From Flavobacterium soyangense (GTDB lineage Bacteria; Bacteroidota; Bacteroidia; Flavobacteriales; Flavobacteriaceae): DNA of 64,000 bases. Positions 34,785 to 44,070 of this stretch are shown here, one piece after another. Where the stretch lies: positions 1 through 64,000 of the forward strand of contig NZ_JADHEC010000016.1 of the NCBI RefSeq assembly GCF_015277675.1, in the 5' to 3' direction. The translations under genes were made by a program, and so were the position numbers. Under the pieces are notes generated by a model. That model ran no database searches, had not been told where the DNA came from, and saw only the letters and a program-made list of their open reading frames with translations. The stretch's first letter is position 1; the number at the start of each line of letters is the position of its first letter.

Positions 34785-35828
34785 TTATAAATCATCAAAA
34801 GGCGATTTAATGTTTTGTATGCTTTTTGTGCTTACGTGGGTATGTATTTCAGTTGTTTTACTACTGTTGTGGCCTAATAATTCCTGTATGTATCTTAAAT
34901 CTGTTCCGTTTTCCAGTAAATGAGTGGCGTAACTATGCTGCAGCCAATGCAAACTTACGGGTTTATTAATTCCTGCCAATCTAATACTTTTTTTTAAAAC
35001 TTCTTCTAAACTTCTGTCAGAATATTTTGTATTTCCTTGTTGTCCTTCAAAAAGCCATTTCTTGGGCTTATAGCTTTTATAATATTCTCTCAGTATTTCT
35101 ATTATCTTGTCACTTAGAGACACGATTCTATCCTTTTTTCCTTTTGATTGTTTAATGATTAACAATTTTCTATCGCTTTGAATATCACCAAAAGTAAGAT
35201 TCAATAATTCGCTTCGTCGCAATCCACAGGCATAAATTAAACTCAACATGGCTTTGTGTTTAACATTAGTCAATGCTCCTAAAATAGCCTTTATTTCTTC
35301 TTTGCTCAACACATTGGGCAATGGTTTAGATCGTTTTGGTCGGTGTATTTTATCTATTTCAATCTTTGTTGCTCTTCCTGTTGCGAAAAACAATTTGATA
35401 GCATTAACGATTTGGTTTTGGTACGAGGCTGATAGATAGTTCTTTAAAATAAATTCGTTATTGTAGATAATCACATCTTCATTGGTAATTTCAGCAATGG
35501 ATTTATCACGATAGAAAATTAGGAATGATTTCAAAGCTTCGCTATATGTTTTTAGAGTGCTTTCGCTATACCGTTTGGAACGCAGCCATTGCTTGAATTT
35601 TTCGATTTGTTCCATTCCTTCAACCGAAGGCAACGAGTGGGAGTGGGGCGATAAGTTGAATCGTTCCCTGTTTTCCTGCGTGTCCGGAAGGTGCCAAGCC
35701 ATCAGCGATTGACTCCATCTAGCCCCATCAAATTTTTTAATTCGGACGATTAATTCGGCATTTTTATCGAAATAAACTGCGATTCTTTTGCTGCCTTTAT
35801 GCGTGATGATTTTGGAGCTCCAGTTCAT
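34785..35828 (-). CDS. Tyrosine recombinase lacking two catalytic residues
   Basis: This 347-residue protein has the Xer/integron-integrase layout: an N-terminal extension (about 1-75), a SAM-like core-binding domain (about 76-160), and a catalytic domain. Box I is intact (CGLRRSELLNL, Arg near 204), Lys lies in SKGKKDR, and the second box reads HWLQHSYATHLL: HxxR is HxxQ (Q297). The nucleophile site in KTTEIHTHVS has His329 instead of Tyr. Both changes are single transitions (CGG to CAG and TAT to CAT). It ends KSPFDDL, as in integron-type and flavobacterial recombinases. The catalytic steps should fail, although DNA binding may persist. Confidence 0.88.
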   Translation of the reverse strand: MNWSSKIITHKGSKRIAVYFDKNAELIVRIKKFDGARWSQSLMAWHLPDTQENRERFNLSPHSHSLPSVEGMEQIEKFKQWLRSKRYSESTLKTYSEALKSFLIFYRDKSIAEITNEDVIIYNNEFILKNYLSASYQNQIVNAIKLFFATGRATKIEIDKIHRPKRSKPLPNVLSKEEIKAILGALTNVKHKAMLSLIYACGLRRSELLNLTFGDIQSDRKLLIIKQSKGKKDRIVSLSDKIIEILREYYKSYKPKKWLFEGQQGNTKYSDRSLEEVLKKSIRLAGINKPVSLHWLQHSYATHLLENGTDLRYIQELLGHNSSKTTEIHTHVSTKSIQNIKSPFDDL

Positions 35829-35869
35829 AATTAATACATTTAGTGTACTAATAAAGTAACGAATTGCTT

Positions 35870-36619
35870 CTACTTATTCCATATTTCCCACGCTTTCTCC
35901 GCCTGAAAAATAAGCATATCTTGTCCGTTTTTAGTTTGTGCTCCAAGTGCTGCAGCTTTTTTAAGGAATTGGGTTTCCGCTGGATTGTAAATCAGGTCGT
36001 AAGCAATGTGCTTTTCGGTAAAATATTCGTAGGGAATCAAAGGGAAAGCCTCGGTATTTGGACTTGTTCCTACTGGTGTAGAATTAATGATGATTTGGTA
36101 ATTGTCAAAAGTTGTGGCGTTGATTCGGCCGTAATCGATAATACCTTCTTTGGCTTCTCTGGAAACAAAGGTGTATAAAATACCCAATTCTTTCAAGGCA
36201 TACGCCACGCCTTTTGATGCGCCGCCAGTTCCCAGAATCAGTGCTTTTTTGTGATGCGGTTGCAATAGCGGTTCCAATGATTTCATAAAACCATAATAAT
36301 CGGTGTTGTAACCTTTCAGCCTCCCTTTTTTGGTAATCTTTATGGTATTTACGGCGCCAATTTCTGTTGCTTTTTCAGATAATTTATCCAAATAAGGAAT
36401 CACCACTTCTTTGTACGGAATTGTGACATTCAAACCTTTTAAGTCGGGAGTGTTTTTTATGATTTCCTGAAAAGCCCTTATTTCTGGAATATCAAAATTC
36501 TCGTAAGTGCAACCTACAAAGTTTTCGTTGTTGAATTTTTCGGTAAAATACCCTTTCGAGAAAGAATAACTAATGTTGTGTCCCAGTAAACCAAAGCGTT
36601 TTCGTATTGTATCCAGCAT
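35870..36619 (-). CDS. aroE: Shikimate dehydrogenase
   Basis: This 249-residue enzyme reduces 3-dehydroshikimate with NADPH in the aromatic amino-acid pathway. It shows the shikimate-binding NISYSFSKGYF, the catalytic Lys in LNVTIPYKE, the NADP glycine-rich loop in ILGTGGASKGVAYALKELG, and the family's GADMLIFQ-type ending GQDMLIFQAEKAWEIW. The length is short but normal for flavobacteria. It marks the far edge of the island. Confidence 0.95.
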   Translation of the reverse strand: MLDTIRKRFGLLGHNISYSFSKGYFTEKFNNENFVGCTYENFDIPEIRAFQEIIKNTPDLKGLNVTIPYKEVVIPYLDKLSEKATEIGAVNTIKITKKGRLKGYNTDYYGFMKSLEPLLQPHHKKALILGTGGASKGVAYALKELGILYTFVSREAKEGIIDYGRINATTFDNYQIIINSTPVGTSPNTEAFPLIPYEYFTEKHIAYDLIYNPAETQFLKKAAALGAQTKNGQDMLIFQAEKAWEIWNK

Positions 36620-36760
36620 TTTTATAGTAGTTTATTAAAACACAAATTTAGCTCATTTAATATTATTTATTTTGGTATTCGCTGATTTTTAATTCACGAA
36701 TTTACACCAATTAATTAGTGTAAATTCGTGAAATTTGTGTCTGTTTTTATTTTAATAAAA

Positions 36761-38155
36761 TTATTTTTTGTGTTTTGCAATGTAATTCTGCACCATTTTT
36801 CGTGCCCAAACCACTGGGAATAAATCTTCGATAAGAATATAATTGTCAAAATTCAAACGCATTGCATTGCTCAAATGAAATTTAGCTTTGGTCGTATCCT
36901 GAATCATAAAGTACAATCCCGCCAAACGATATTCGACTTCATTCTCTTCCGGGAAATATTCCGAGGCTTGCAACAAAGTTTGTATCGCGCTTTCGAATTC
37001 GCCCAAAAACAGAAGAATATCAACCCAAAACAACCAAGTATCCAGTTCGTAATCACCAAATTCAACCGCTTTTCGATAGCCAAATTCCGCTTCTTCAAAA
37101 AGGTTCAGCTGCTTATTTATAGAGGCATAACGTTTCCAATACAAACGATTTTGATTGTCAATCGCTAATGCTTTATTGACGAAAAATAAGGCTTTCTGAT
37201 AGTTTTTTTGGCGAATGTAAAAATCGGTAATGGCAATCCAGCCTTTATCCAAAAGAGGATCCTCATGAACCGTTTTATTGAAATATTTTAAAGCCTGCAC
37301 TTTGTTGCCTAACTTTTCGTAGCATTTACCTATTCGTAGCAAAGCATACGAAGTTGGCTCATCTAATTCGATGGTTCTGTTGTAGCTTTCAATTGCTTCT
37401 TTGTATTTTTTCAATCGTTCCAAAGCCTTGGCTCTTTCCATAAAAGCACCCAGGAATTCATCGTCAATTAGCGTAGCATAATCAAAGGCTCGAATGGCAC
37501 TTTCATATTCTTTTACGCCATAATGCAAGCGACCCAATTGATGCCAAGCGATTTCGCTGTATGGATTTTGGTCAATGTATTTTTTTAAATAGTCAATTGC
37601 TTCCTGATTTTGGTCTAAAAATTCGAAACAATAGACCACGTTATACAAAGCCGATTGGTCTTCAAGATCTTCTTCCAGACATTTGATAAAGCTTTCTTTG
37701 GCCATTTCCAGATTGTCCATAAACAGATATTCCATCCCGATTAAATTGTAGACATCAGCTAAATCATCGGTATATTCTAAAGCAATTTTGAGTAATTCGA
37801 CCGCTTTTTCGTGTTGGTCTCTTTTGGAACAAATATTTGCTTTTTGAATGTAGATTTCTTCGTTTGTTGGTTCGATGGCGTACAATTCGTTCAATAACTT
37901 TTCAGCTTGTTCGAGCTTGTCGTCATAAACCAGCATTTCAACCTGGACAAGTTTTAATCCAGTTGATTTCGGATGTTGTTCCAAAGCCAGTTTTAAGGCT
38001 TTTTTAGCCAGATTGGCTTTTCCCATATCGAGATAATGAAGAATAATTTCTTCAAATTCTTCGGAGTCAAAAAAGAGCACTTTGTTGGTTTTCAACATTG
38101 ACTCAAATTTGGATAGGGATAAGTTATATTCTTCTTCCTCGTTGCTTAATTGCAT
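36761..38155 (-). CDS. Tetratricopeptide repeat protein
   Basis: This is a 464-residue soluble protein made almost wholly of TPR units, for example YNRTIELDEPTSYALLRIGK and YEKLGNKVQALKYFNKTVHEDP. Ten or more helix pairs form a superhelix that should act as a protein-protein scaffold. It has no signal peptide. The gene stands between aroE and the aminotransferase with 130-160 bp gaps, so it may have its own promoter. A specific partner is not known. Confidence 0.9.
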   Translation of the reverse strand: MQLSNEEEEYNLSLSKFESMLKTNKVLFFDSEEFEEIILHYLDMGKANLAKKALKLALEQHPKSTGLKLVQVEMLVYDDKLEQAEKLLNELYAIEPTNEEIYIQKANICSKRDQHEKAVELLKIALEYTDDLADVYNLIGMEYLFMDNLEMAKESFIKCLEEDLEDQSALYNVVYCFEFLDQNQEAIDYLKKYIDQNPYSEIAWHQLGRLHYGVKEYESAIRAFDYATLIDDEFLGAFMERAKALERLKKYKEAIESYNRTIELDEPTSYALLRIGKCYEKLGNKVQALKYFNKTVHEDPLLDKGWIAITDFYIRQKNYQKALFFVNKALAIDNQNRLYWKRYASINKQLNLFEEAEFGYRKAVEFGDYELDTWLFWVDILLFLGEFESAIQTLLQASEYFPEENEVEYRLAGLYFMIQDTTKAKFHLSNAMRLNFDNYILIEDLFPVVWARKMVQNYIAKHKK

Positions 38156-38313
38156 ACTTTATATTTTTTTGGTTTGCCCAAAATAAAATTAGGCAACCTA
38201 GGTATTAGTGTGAGGAAAATTTAGAATTGTTGTGAACAATTTAGTTAACAGATTTTCAATGACAATATCAATGGCAATTTTAATCTGAAATCAAAAATCG
38301 TTAATCTGCAATC

Positions 38314-39495
38314 TTAAATCATTATTTCATTCATTACCTCAATCATAATCTCGCAACCTTCCCGAATTTCATCTTCGGAAATTGTTAATGGCGGTGTAAT
38401 TCTTATGGCACATTCTTCGAAAAGTAACCAAAATAAAATTAGTCCCCTGTCTTGGCATTTCAGAATCACTTCGTTAGTTACTGTTGCGCTTTCTGTCATT
38501 GCCGCCAACATTAATCCTTTTCCTCGAATTTCTTTTATCAAAGGATGTACCAAAAGTGATCTGAAGAGTTTTTCCTTTTCCAAAGCCTCCGTCATCAAAT
38601 TTGTTTCGGTAATTTCCTGCAAAGTGGCCAAACAGGCTGCCGCAATGACAGGATGTCCACCAAAAGTCGTGATGTGTCCCAATTTGGGATCGTGGCTCAA
38701 CAAATCCATCATTTCCGAGGATGCTGTGAAAGCACCCACAGGCATCCCACCACCCATTCCTTTTCCCATAACGACAATATCAGGAACGACATCGTAATTT
38801 TGGAATCCAAAAAGTTTTCCCGTTCTACCAAAACCCGGTTGGATTTCGTCGAGAATCATCATTGCGCCCACTTCCGTACAACGTTCTCTGACTTTTTTCA
38901 GGAAATCGTTCTGAGGTTGAATAAATCCGGCGCCACCTTGAATGGTTTCAAGAAGAATCCCGGCAGTTTTAGTGGTTATTTTTTCTAAATCAGCTTCGTT
39001 GTTGAAGGTGATAAATTCGACATCGGGAATCAAAGGACGAAAAATTCTCTTGCGTTCTTCAAATCCCATCATGCTCATAGAGCCCATTGTGTTGCCGTGA
39101 TACGCATTGTGGCAAGAAATCAATTGGCTTCTGCCTGTTGTTCTTCTGGCGAGTTTTAAGGCGCCTTCAATGGCTTCGGTACCGGAATTGACGAGATAGG
39201 TTTTATCTAATGGTTTGGTCAGAAGAGAAGCCAGCAATTTGCAATATTCCACGGCCGGACTTTGCGAATATTCGCCATAAACCATCACGTGCGAATATTT
39301 GTCCAATTGGTCTTTAATAGCCTGATTTACTCTTGGCGGTTGATGCCCAAGCGTGCAAGCCGAAACTCCAGCCACAAAATCCAGGTATTTTTTATTGTTA
39401 GTATCGAAAATATAAGAACCTTTTGCGTGTGAAACTTCCATTCCTAAAGGATAGGGAGAAGTTTGGGCTTGGTATTTTATGAAATCGTTGTTCAC
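38314..39495 (-). CDS. Class III PLP aminotransferase
   Basis: This 393-residue enzyme belongs to the acetylornithine/4-aminobutyrate group. It shows the small-residue loop NSGTEAIEGALKLARR, the aromatic and acidic residues in SCHNAYHGNTMG, DEIQPGFGRTGKLF, and the PLP Lys in VVMGKGMGGGMPVGAF. The amino-group donor is not certain; flavobacterial members are often labelled aspartate aminotransferase family. It is upstream of the TPR gene. A repeat with CTTTGCGG lies just before its start. Confidence 0.9.
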   Translation of the reverse strand: MNNDFIKYQAQTSPYPLGMEVSHAKGSYIFDTNNKKYLDFVAGVSACTLGHQPPRVNQAIKDQLDKYSHVMVYGEYSQSPAVEYCKLLASLLTKPLDKTYLVNSGTEAIEGALKLARRTTGRSQLISCHNAYHGNTMGSMSMMGFEERKRIFRPLIPDVEFITFNNEADLEKITTKTAGILLETIQGGAGFIQPQNDFLKKVRERCTEVGAMMILDEIQPGFGRTGKLFGFQNYDVVPDIVVMGKGMGGGMPVGAFTASSEMMDLLSHDPKLGHITTFGGHPVIAAACLATLQEITETNLMTEALEKEKLFRSLLVHPLIKEIRGKGLMLAAMTESATVTNEVILKCQDRGLILFWLLFEECAIRITPPLTISEDEIREGCEIMIEVMNEIMI

Positions 39496-39507
39496 GTTTT
39501 ATGTTTT

Positions 39508-39553
39508 TAACCGCAAAGTTCTCAAAGATTTTCGCAAAGTTCACGGAGTTTTA
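39508..39553 (-). repeat. CTTTGCGG repeat before the aminotransferase
   Basis: On the minus strand the sequence reads GTGAACTTTGCGAAAATCTT and then TGAGAACTTTGCGGTTAAAA. It matches the block at 19072-19113 in order and spacing, and lies about 12 bp before the aminotransferase ATG. Confidence 0.65.
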
Positions 39554-39596
39554 TTTTATGTATTTATTAGAATTGAATTCTGCAATTGACCACTGA

Positions 39597-41225
39597 TCAC
39601 TTTTTCTTCTTCTTATCGTAATTCAATGTTTCCTTCCGGATTTTCATCGGAACATTTTTCTTGTCATTTTCAGCTTTGCCTTGCTTGATGAGTTTATCGT
39701 TTTCTATATTTTCTTCGGGCGGAAAAATATCGTCTTTTGATTTTATTCTTTCATCGCCACGCCAAAACAACGCCCGCAGTCTTCGTGCGTTTTCGGGCAA
39801 GTCTTTTTCGGGATAAATATCTCCGTCAATTTGCTTGAAAAAAGTGATGGTTTCTATAGCATTCTTATTAAAAATAATATTGATTTTACTGCTCACGTTT
39901 TTGTTGATACCAATGAGATCGTGAGTTTCATTCCGCATATAATAAATAACTTCGGTGTTTTTTATGATATCGACATCGTGGAGTTTCCCGTCCTCGAATT
40001 TGCCGTAGAGATTTTGTCCTTTTACCTGGTTGAAACCTGTGCCGAGTGTGTCTTTCGAGACCAGAAACGTATTGTTGAGCACCTTGAGCGAATCGAGTTT
40101 TTTGGTGGTGTTGTTGCCAATGAGATGCATCACATCGCCTGTAATTTGGCTATCACCGTTCCAAAGAATTGGATTTCCCATGAGTTTTGTCAACGCTATT
40201 TTTGAGCTGGAATGCAGCGAATCACATTTTCCGCTCATATCGGTTTTATAAAAACGAACATTATTAAAAGCGCGAATAATTCGATTGCCTTCTGGACCCG
40301 TAACCATTAGCTTTTTTCCGTGAATATAAACAGAATCGTTATCGACAAAGTTGACCGCCACGGCTCTTTTAGTGACAAACATCGAGTCCTGATTTTTGTA
40401 AATTTCGGCATAATGGCCTTTAACAATTCCCCGATTTATGGAGTCGGTTATTTTTACATTCCGCGTTGCTGAAGCAAATTCCCGGTTTCGGTCATAATAT
40501 AAACTATCGCCTTCAATCAATCGGTCATCGTATCTAATGTAGGACTTCCGAAGAAAATGCGCCACATTTTTTTTGGTATCATAAAATCCTTTTTCGGTAT
40601 AAATATAATTGGCTTTACTGGTGATTGTTGACGGTCCAAAAAGGTATGAATGTCCAGAATTACTGTAATAATCCAAGTGATTTGACTTGATGACATATTT
40701 TGGATTCGTGATGGTAACCGCAGTCAGGAATTGAAATTTTTTTTCTGCAACAAAGTATTTTCCAGACATGCTTTTCAACGTATTTTCTCTGTTGGTAATC
40801 GTTCCATTCGAGTTGTAATAGACTTCTTGTGTGTTTCGATTGAAATTAATTGTATCTGTAATCATAGTTGATTCAGGCGAACGCATAACGGCATCTCCGG
40901 TAGCAAAAGCCTGTTTCATATTGCCATTGTATTCAGCATATTTGCTGTTGAGGTATAAAGTGTCGCCTTGCACTAATTGCACGTTTCCAAAGGCTTTTAT
41001 GTAATTTTCCTTTTGGAAATAATAAGCTTTGTTGCAAGTCATAATTACACCGTCGTGATTGACACGCACATTTCCGGTAAGCAATACAGCATCTGGAGCT
41101 TCCACTTGGTTTACATCGAAATAATCAGAATGTTCTACAAGGATTTTTTTTGGTACTTGCGCCAAAAGGTTTTGGAAACTTAGAACTACTAAACAACAAC
41201 TTATGAAAAATAGTGATTTCTTCAA
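39597..41225 (-). CDS. OstA/LptA-like LPS-export protein
   Basis: This is a 542-residue periplasmic protein. The signal peptide (MKKSLFFISCCLVVLSFQNLLAQ) is followed by an OstA-like beta-jellyroll made of repeated strands (VLLTGNVRVNHDGVIMTCNKAYYFQ, and MKQAFATGDAVMRSPES). LptA-type proteins bridge LPS between inner and outer membrane. It is longer than E. coli LptA (185 aa), as is usual in Bacteroidota, and ends in a charged Lys-rich tail. It is placed upstream of the aminotransferase gene with a 101-bp gap. Confidence 0.88.
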   Translation of the reverse strand: MKKSLFFISCCLVVLSFQNLLAQVPKKILVEHSDYFDVNQVEAPDAVLLTGNVRVNHDGVIMTCNKAYYFQKENYIKAFGNVQLVQGDTLYLNSKYAEYNGNMKQAFATGDAVMRSPESTMITDTINFNRNTQEVYYNSNGTITNRENTLKSMSGKYFVAEKKFQFLTAVTITNPKYVIKSNHLDYYSNSGHSYLFGPSTITSKANYIYTEKGFYDTKKNVAHFLRKSYIRYDDRLIEGDSLYYDRNREFASATRNVKITDSINRGIVKGHYAEIYKNQDSMFVTKRAVAVNFVDNDSVYIHGKKLMVTGPEGNRIIRAFNNVRFYKTDMSGKCDSLHSSSKIALTKLMGNPILWNGDSQITGDVMHLIGNNTTKKLDSLKVLNNTFLVSKDTLGTGFNQVKGQNLYGKFEDGKLHDVDIIKNTEVIYYMRNETHDLIGINKNVSSKINIIFNKNAIETITFFKQIDGDIYPEKDLPENARRLRALFWRGDERIKSKDDIFPPEENIENDKLIKQGKAENDKKNVPMKIRKETLNYDKKKKK

Positions 41226-41510
41226 TGGATTTATTTTTTGCCAAATTTAAGAAAAAGGAAACAACCTGAATCCATATTATGATTTATTTATAACTGTCCA
41301 AAAATGATGAATGTTTCATACGATTTCGATTTTAAACTTATCAACAAAAAGGAATACTGTTTCGTTGTAGTTCCAATTCTAGTGAATAGTTCCAGATAAA
41401 TCTTGAATGATTCTTAAATTGATAGCAAAAAAATAGTATTTTTAGAAGTTGTTAATTCATTTGGATAGGATTTCATAATTAGCAATAAAAATTAGGAAAA
41501 ATAATTTACT

Positions 41511-43379
41511 ATGATAAAAAAAATAACTATTGTTGCAGGAATAAGCATAATGCTTTTGGCGACAGCCTGTAAAACTTCAGCAACAAAAATGAATTCAGAT
41601 AAGAAACGAATTACATCAGAAAATAAAATAGTTGTTTATCAGGTTTTTACCAGATTATTTGGCAACAAAAACAAGACCAACAAACCTTGGGGAACCATCG
41701 AGGAAAATGGAGTAGGGAAGTTTAATGATTTTACGGATAAAGCATTGAATGAAATCAAGGATTTGGGCGTTACTTATATTTGGTACACCGGAGTTCCGCA
41801 TCATGCTTTGGTTCGTGATTATACTTCGATTGGAGTTTCAAACGATGATCCCGAAGTGGTAAAAGGTCGCGCTGGTTCGCCATATGCCGTTAAAGATTAT
41901 TATAATGTAAACCCTGATTTGGCTGTAAATCCTGCTAATCGTTTGCAAGAATTCGAAGACTTGATTGCCCGAACCCACAAAGCGGGATTGAAGGTAATTA
42001 TTGATATTGTTCCCAATCATATTGCTCGAAAATATGAAGGAAAAAGTAATCCAAAAGGCGTGAGAGATTTTGGTGCTGACGATGATACATCAGTAGAATA
42101 CAAACGCGACAACAACTTTTATTATATTCCCAATACTCATTTTGAAGTCCCTGATGGCATTCATCCTTTAAACGGTGAAAATAACCCGCTAATTGATGGG
42201 AAATTTGATGAATTCCCAGCAAAATGGACGGGTAACGGTTCACGAATGGCAAAACCAGATAAAAATGATTGGTACGAAACCGTGAAAGTAAATTATGGAA
42301 TTCGTCCTGATGGTTCGAAAGATTTTCCGGAACTTCCCGCCGGTTTTGACACCAAATCAAACCAAGAACATTTCGATTTTTGGAGGGATAAGGATGTTCC
42401 GAGTTCTTGGAAGAAATTCCGTGATATTGCCTTGTATTGGACAGCAAAAGGCGTAGATGGTTTTCGATATGATATGGCCGAAATGGTGCCGTATGAATTC
42501 TGGAGTTATATGAATTCAGCGATAAAAGTTAAAAATCCGGAGGCTTTCTTGATGGCCGAAGTGTACAATCCAAATGAATATCGCAATTATATTCGTCTCG
42601 GAAAAATGGATTATTTGTATGACAAAGTCGAAACCTACGACCATTTGAAAGCCGTAATTCAAGGAAAAACTTGGCCTGACGGACTTTCGGATATTGAACA
42701 TCGAATGGCTGATATAGAACATCATATGCTTAAGTTTTTAGATAATCACGATGAACAACGTTTGGCTAGTCCTGAATTTGCCGGAACGCCAGAAAAAGGA
42801 AAGCCGCTAATGGTAGTTTCGGCAACGATAAGCACTGCGCCTATGATGATTTATTTTGGTCAGGAAGTAGGGGAAGCCGGAAATGAAAATGCCGGTTTTG
42901 GGACTCATTCCAGAACTTCAATTTATGATTATGTTGGTGTGCCAAATCATCAACGTTGGATGAATGGAGGGAAATTTGATGGAGGACAACTTTCGCAAGA
43001 CGAAAAAGACCTACGTGATTTTTATAAAAGGTTGTTGAATTTTTCTATCAATAGTTCGGCTTTGATGGGGAAATTTCAGGAAATACAAACTGCAAATCGA
43101 AACATCACACCCGGTTATGATATTGCGATTTATGCTTATACGCGTTGGTCGGATACTCAAAAATTGATTGTTGTGACTAATTTTTATTCGTTGGCTTCCA
43201 GTAATTTCGACTTACGAATTCCTGCGGATATTATTCAAAAATGGAATTTGAAAGATGGAACTTATACCATCACCGATCAATTGTATCATAAAAAAACGAC
43301 GCAATTGAAAGTGGAAAATGGTGAAGGAAAAGCCCAAATCAGTATTGGCCCTTCGGAATCGTTTATTTTTCAGTTGTAA
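41511..43379 (+). CDS. GH13 alpha-amylase family lipoprotein
   Basis: This 622-residue lipoprotein has a lipobox (LLATAC) and a TIM-barrel amylase domain. The conserved regions are IDIVPNHIARK (region I), VDGFRYDMAEM with the nucleophile Asp (II), FLMAEVYNP with the acid Glu (III) and FLDNHDEQRLAS (IV). A C-terminal beta domain follows (about 540-622). It probably cuts alpha-1,4-linked glucans at the cell envelope. There is no nearby SusCD pair in this window, so it stands outside a polysaccharide utilisation locus as seen. Confidence 0.9.
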   Translation: MIKKITIVAGISIMLLATACKTSATKMNSDKKRITSENKIVVYQVFTRLFGNKNKTNKPWGTIEENGVGKFNDFTDKALNEIKDLGVTYIWYTGVPHHALVRDYTSIGVSNDDPEVVKGRAGSPYAVKDYYNVNPDLAVNPANRLQEFEDLIARTHKAGLKVIIDIVPNHIARKYEGKSNPKGVRDFGADDDTSVEYKRDNNFYYIPNTHFEVPDGIHPLNGENNPLIDGKFDEFPAKWTGNGSRMAKPDKNDWYETVKVNYGIRPDGSKDFPELPAGFDTKSNQEHFDFWRDKDVPSSWKKFRDIALYWTAKGVDGFRYDMAEMVPYEFWSYMNSAIKVKNPEAFLMAEVYNPNEYRNYIRLGKMDYLYDKVETYDHLKAVIQGKTWPDGLSDIEHRMADIEHHMLKFLDNHDEQRLASPEFAGTPEKGKPLMVVSATISTAPMMIYFGQEVGEAGNENAGFGTHSRTSIYDYVGVPNHQRWMNGGKFDGGQLSQDEKDLRDFYKRLLNFSINSSALMGKFQEIQTANRNITPGYDIAIYAYTRWSDTQKLIVVTNFYSLASSNFDLRIPADIIQKWNLKDGTYTITDQLYHKKTTQLKVENGEGKAQISIGPSESFIFQL

Positions 43380-43411
43380 TACAATCTTGACTTGATTGTT
43401 TAACTGTAAAC

Positions 43412-43485
43412 TTGTCATTTCGGCGCAGGAGAAATCGCATTAGTTGCTCTAGCTATGTGATTTCTCCCGTTGGTCGAAATGACAA
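43412..43485. repeat. Imperfect palindrome of TTGTCATTTCG type
   Basis: TTGTCATTTCG and GGAGAAATC on the left match GATTTCTCC and CGAAATGACAA on the right, so the 74-bp element can fold as a long hairpin. This form is common between genes in flavobacteria. It lies downstream of the amylase and could attenuate transcription. Confidence 0.75.
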
Positions 43486-43532
43486 ATAAACCTTTACTTG
43501 ATGAGTTATTGTGCTTGACAAAAGGGACTCTG

Positions 43533-43990
43533 TTAAGACTCTTGTTTCAAATTTGATCGAATTGCATAAATAATATCACTGTAATTCTCAAATCTATCAG
43601 GTGAAATAGATACCTGTTTGCCATTAACTAAGTTTAGGATACTTTGATGATAACCATCACTTATTGGCCCACTTCTAACCCATTGCTGAATTTTAACCCT
43701 TTCTATATTTAAAATATTATTATATTCTAATAGCTTACTTTTATTAAACAATAGATACTTGAATTCAATTCCTTTATCGGTTACACTTATAGTTTACAGC
43801 ATTAGAATTGAAATGATTTCTAAAATTAAAAAAATAATTATTAATATTGCAATCCAAGTTGGTGCATATTGAAAATTTAATTTTCCATTATTGAAACATT
43901 GAAAAACATTGTAGCAAAAAAGATTCCAGCAACAAAACCGGTAATTAGTTTTGCCCAATACATTTGTCTGAATTTAGATGAGACATTCAT
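43533..43990 (-). pseudogene. Frameshifted membrane protein with PH-like domain
   Basis: On the minus strand ATG 43990 gives MNVSSKFRQMYWAKLITGFV and a membrane helix, then the frame stops at GAAAAT-TAA. One shift gives a second membrane helix (TWIAILIIIFLILEIISIL) and a TAA after MLML. Beyond it comes VTDKGIEFKYLLFNKSKLL, NILNIERVKIQQW and VSISPDRFENYSDIIYAI, which looks like a bacterial PH domain. The gene is broken by a frameshift and a stop. Confidence 0.75.
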
Positions 43991-44070
43991 TTATAATTTC
44001 GGTTTAAACCTTTAGAGTTGATTGATTTTTTGTGATATAACTTATTCAATCTTATTAATAAACTTCAAGT

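Noticed and set aside
34785-35828. Integron integrase (IntI) identity for the recombinase
   Set aside because: The insert between the conserved boxes that marks IntI is absent, although the KSPFDDL end is similar. It is better called a Xer-like or flavobacterial recombinase.
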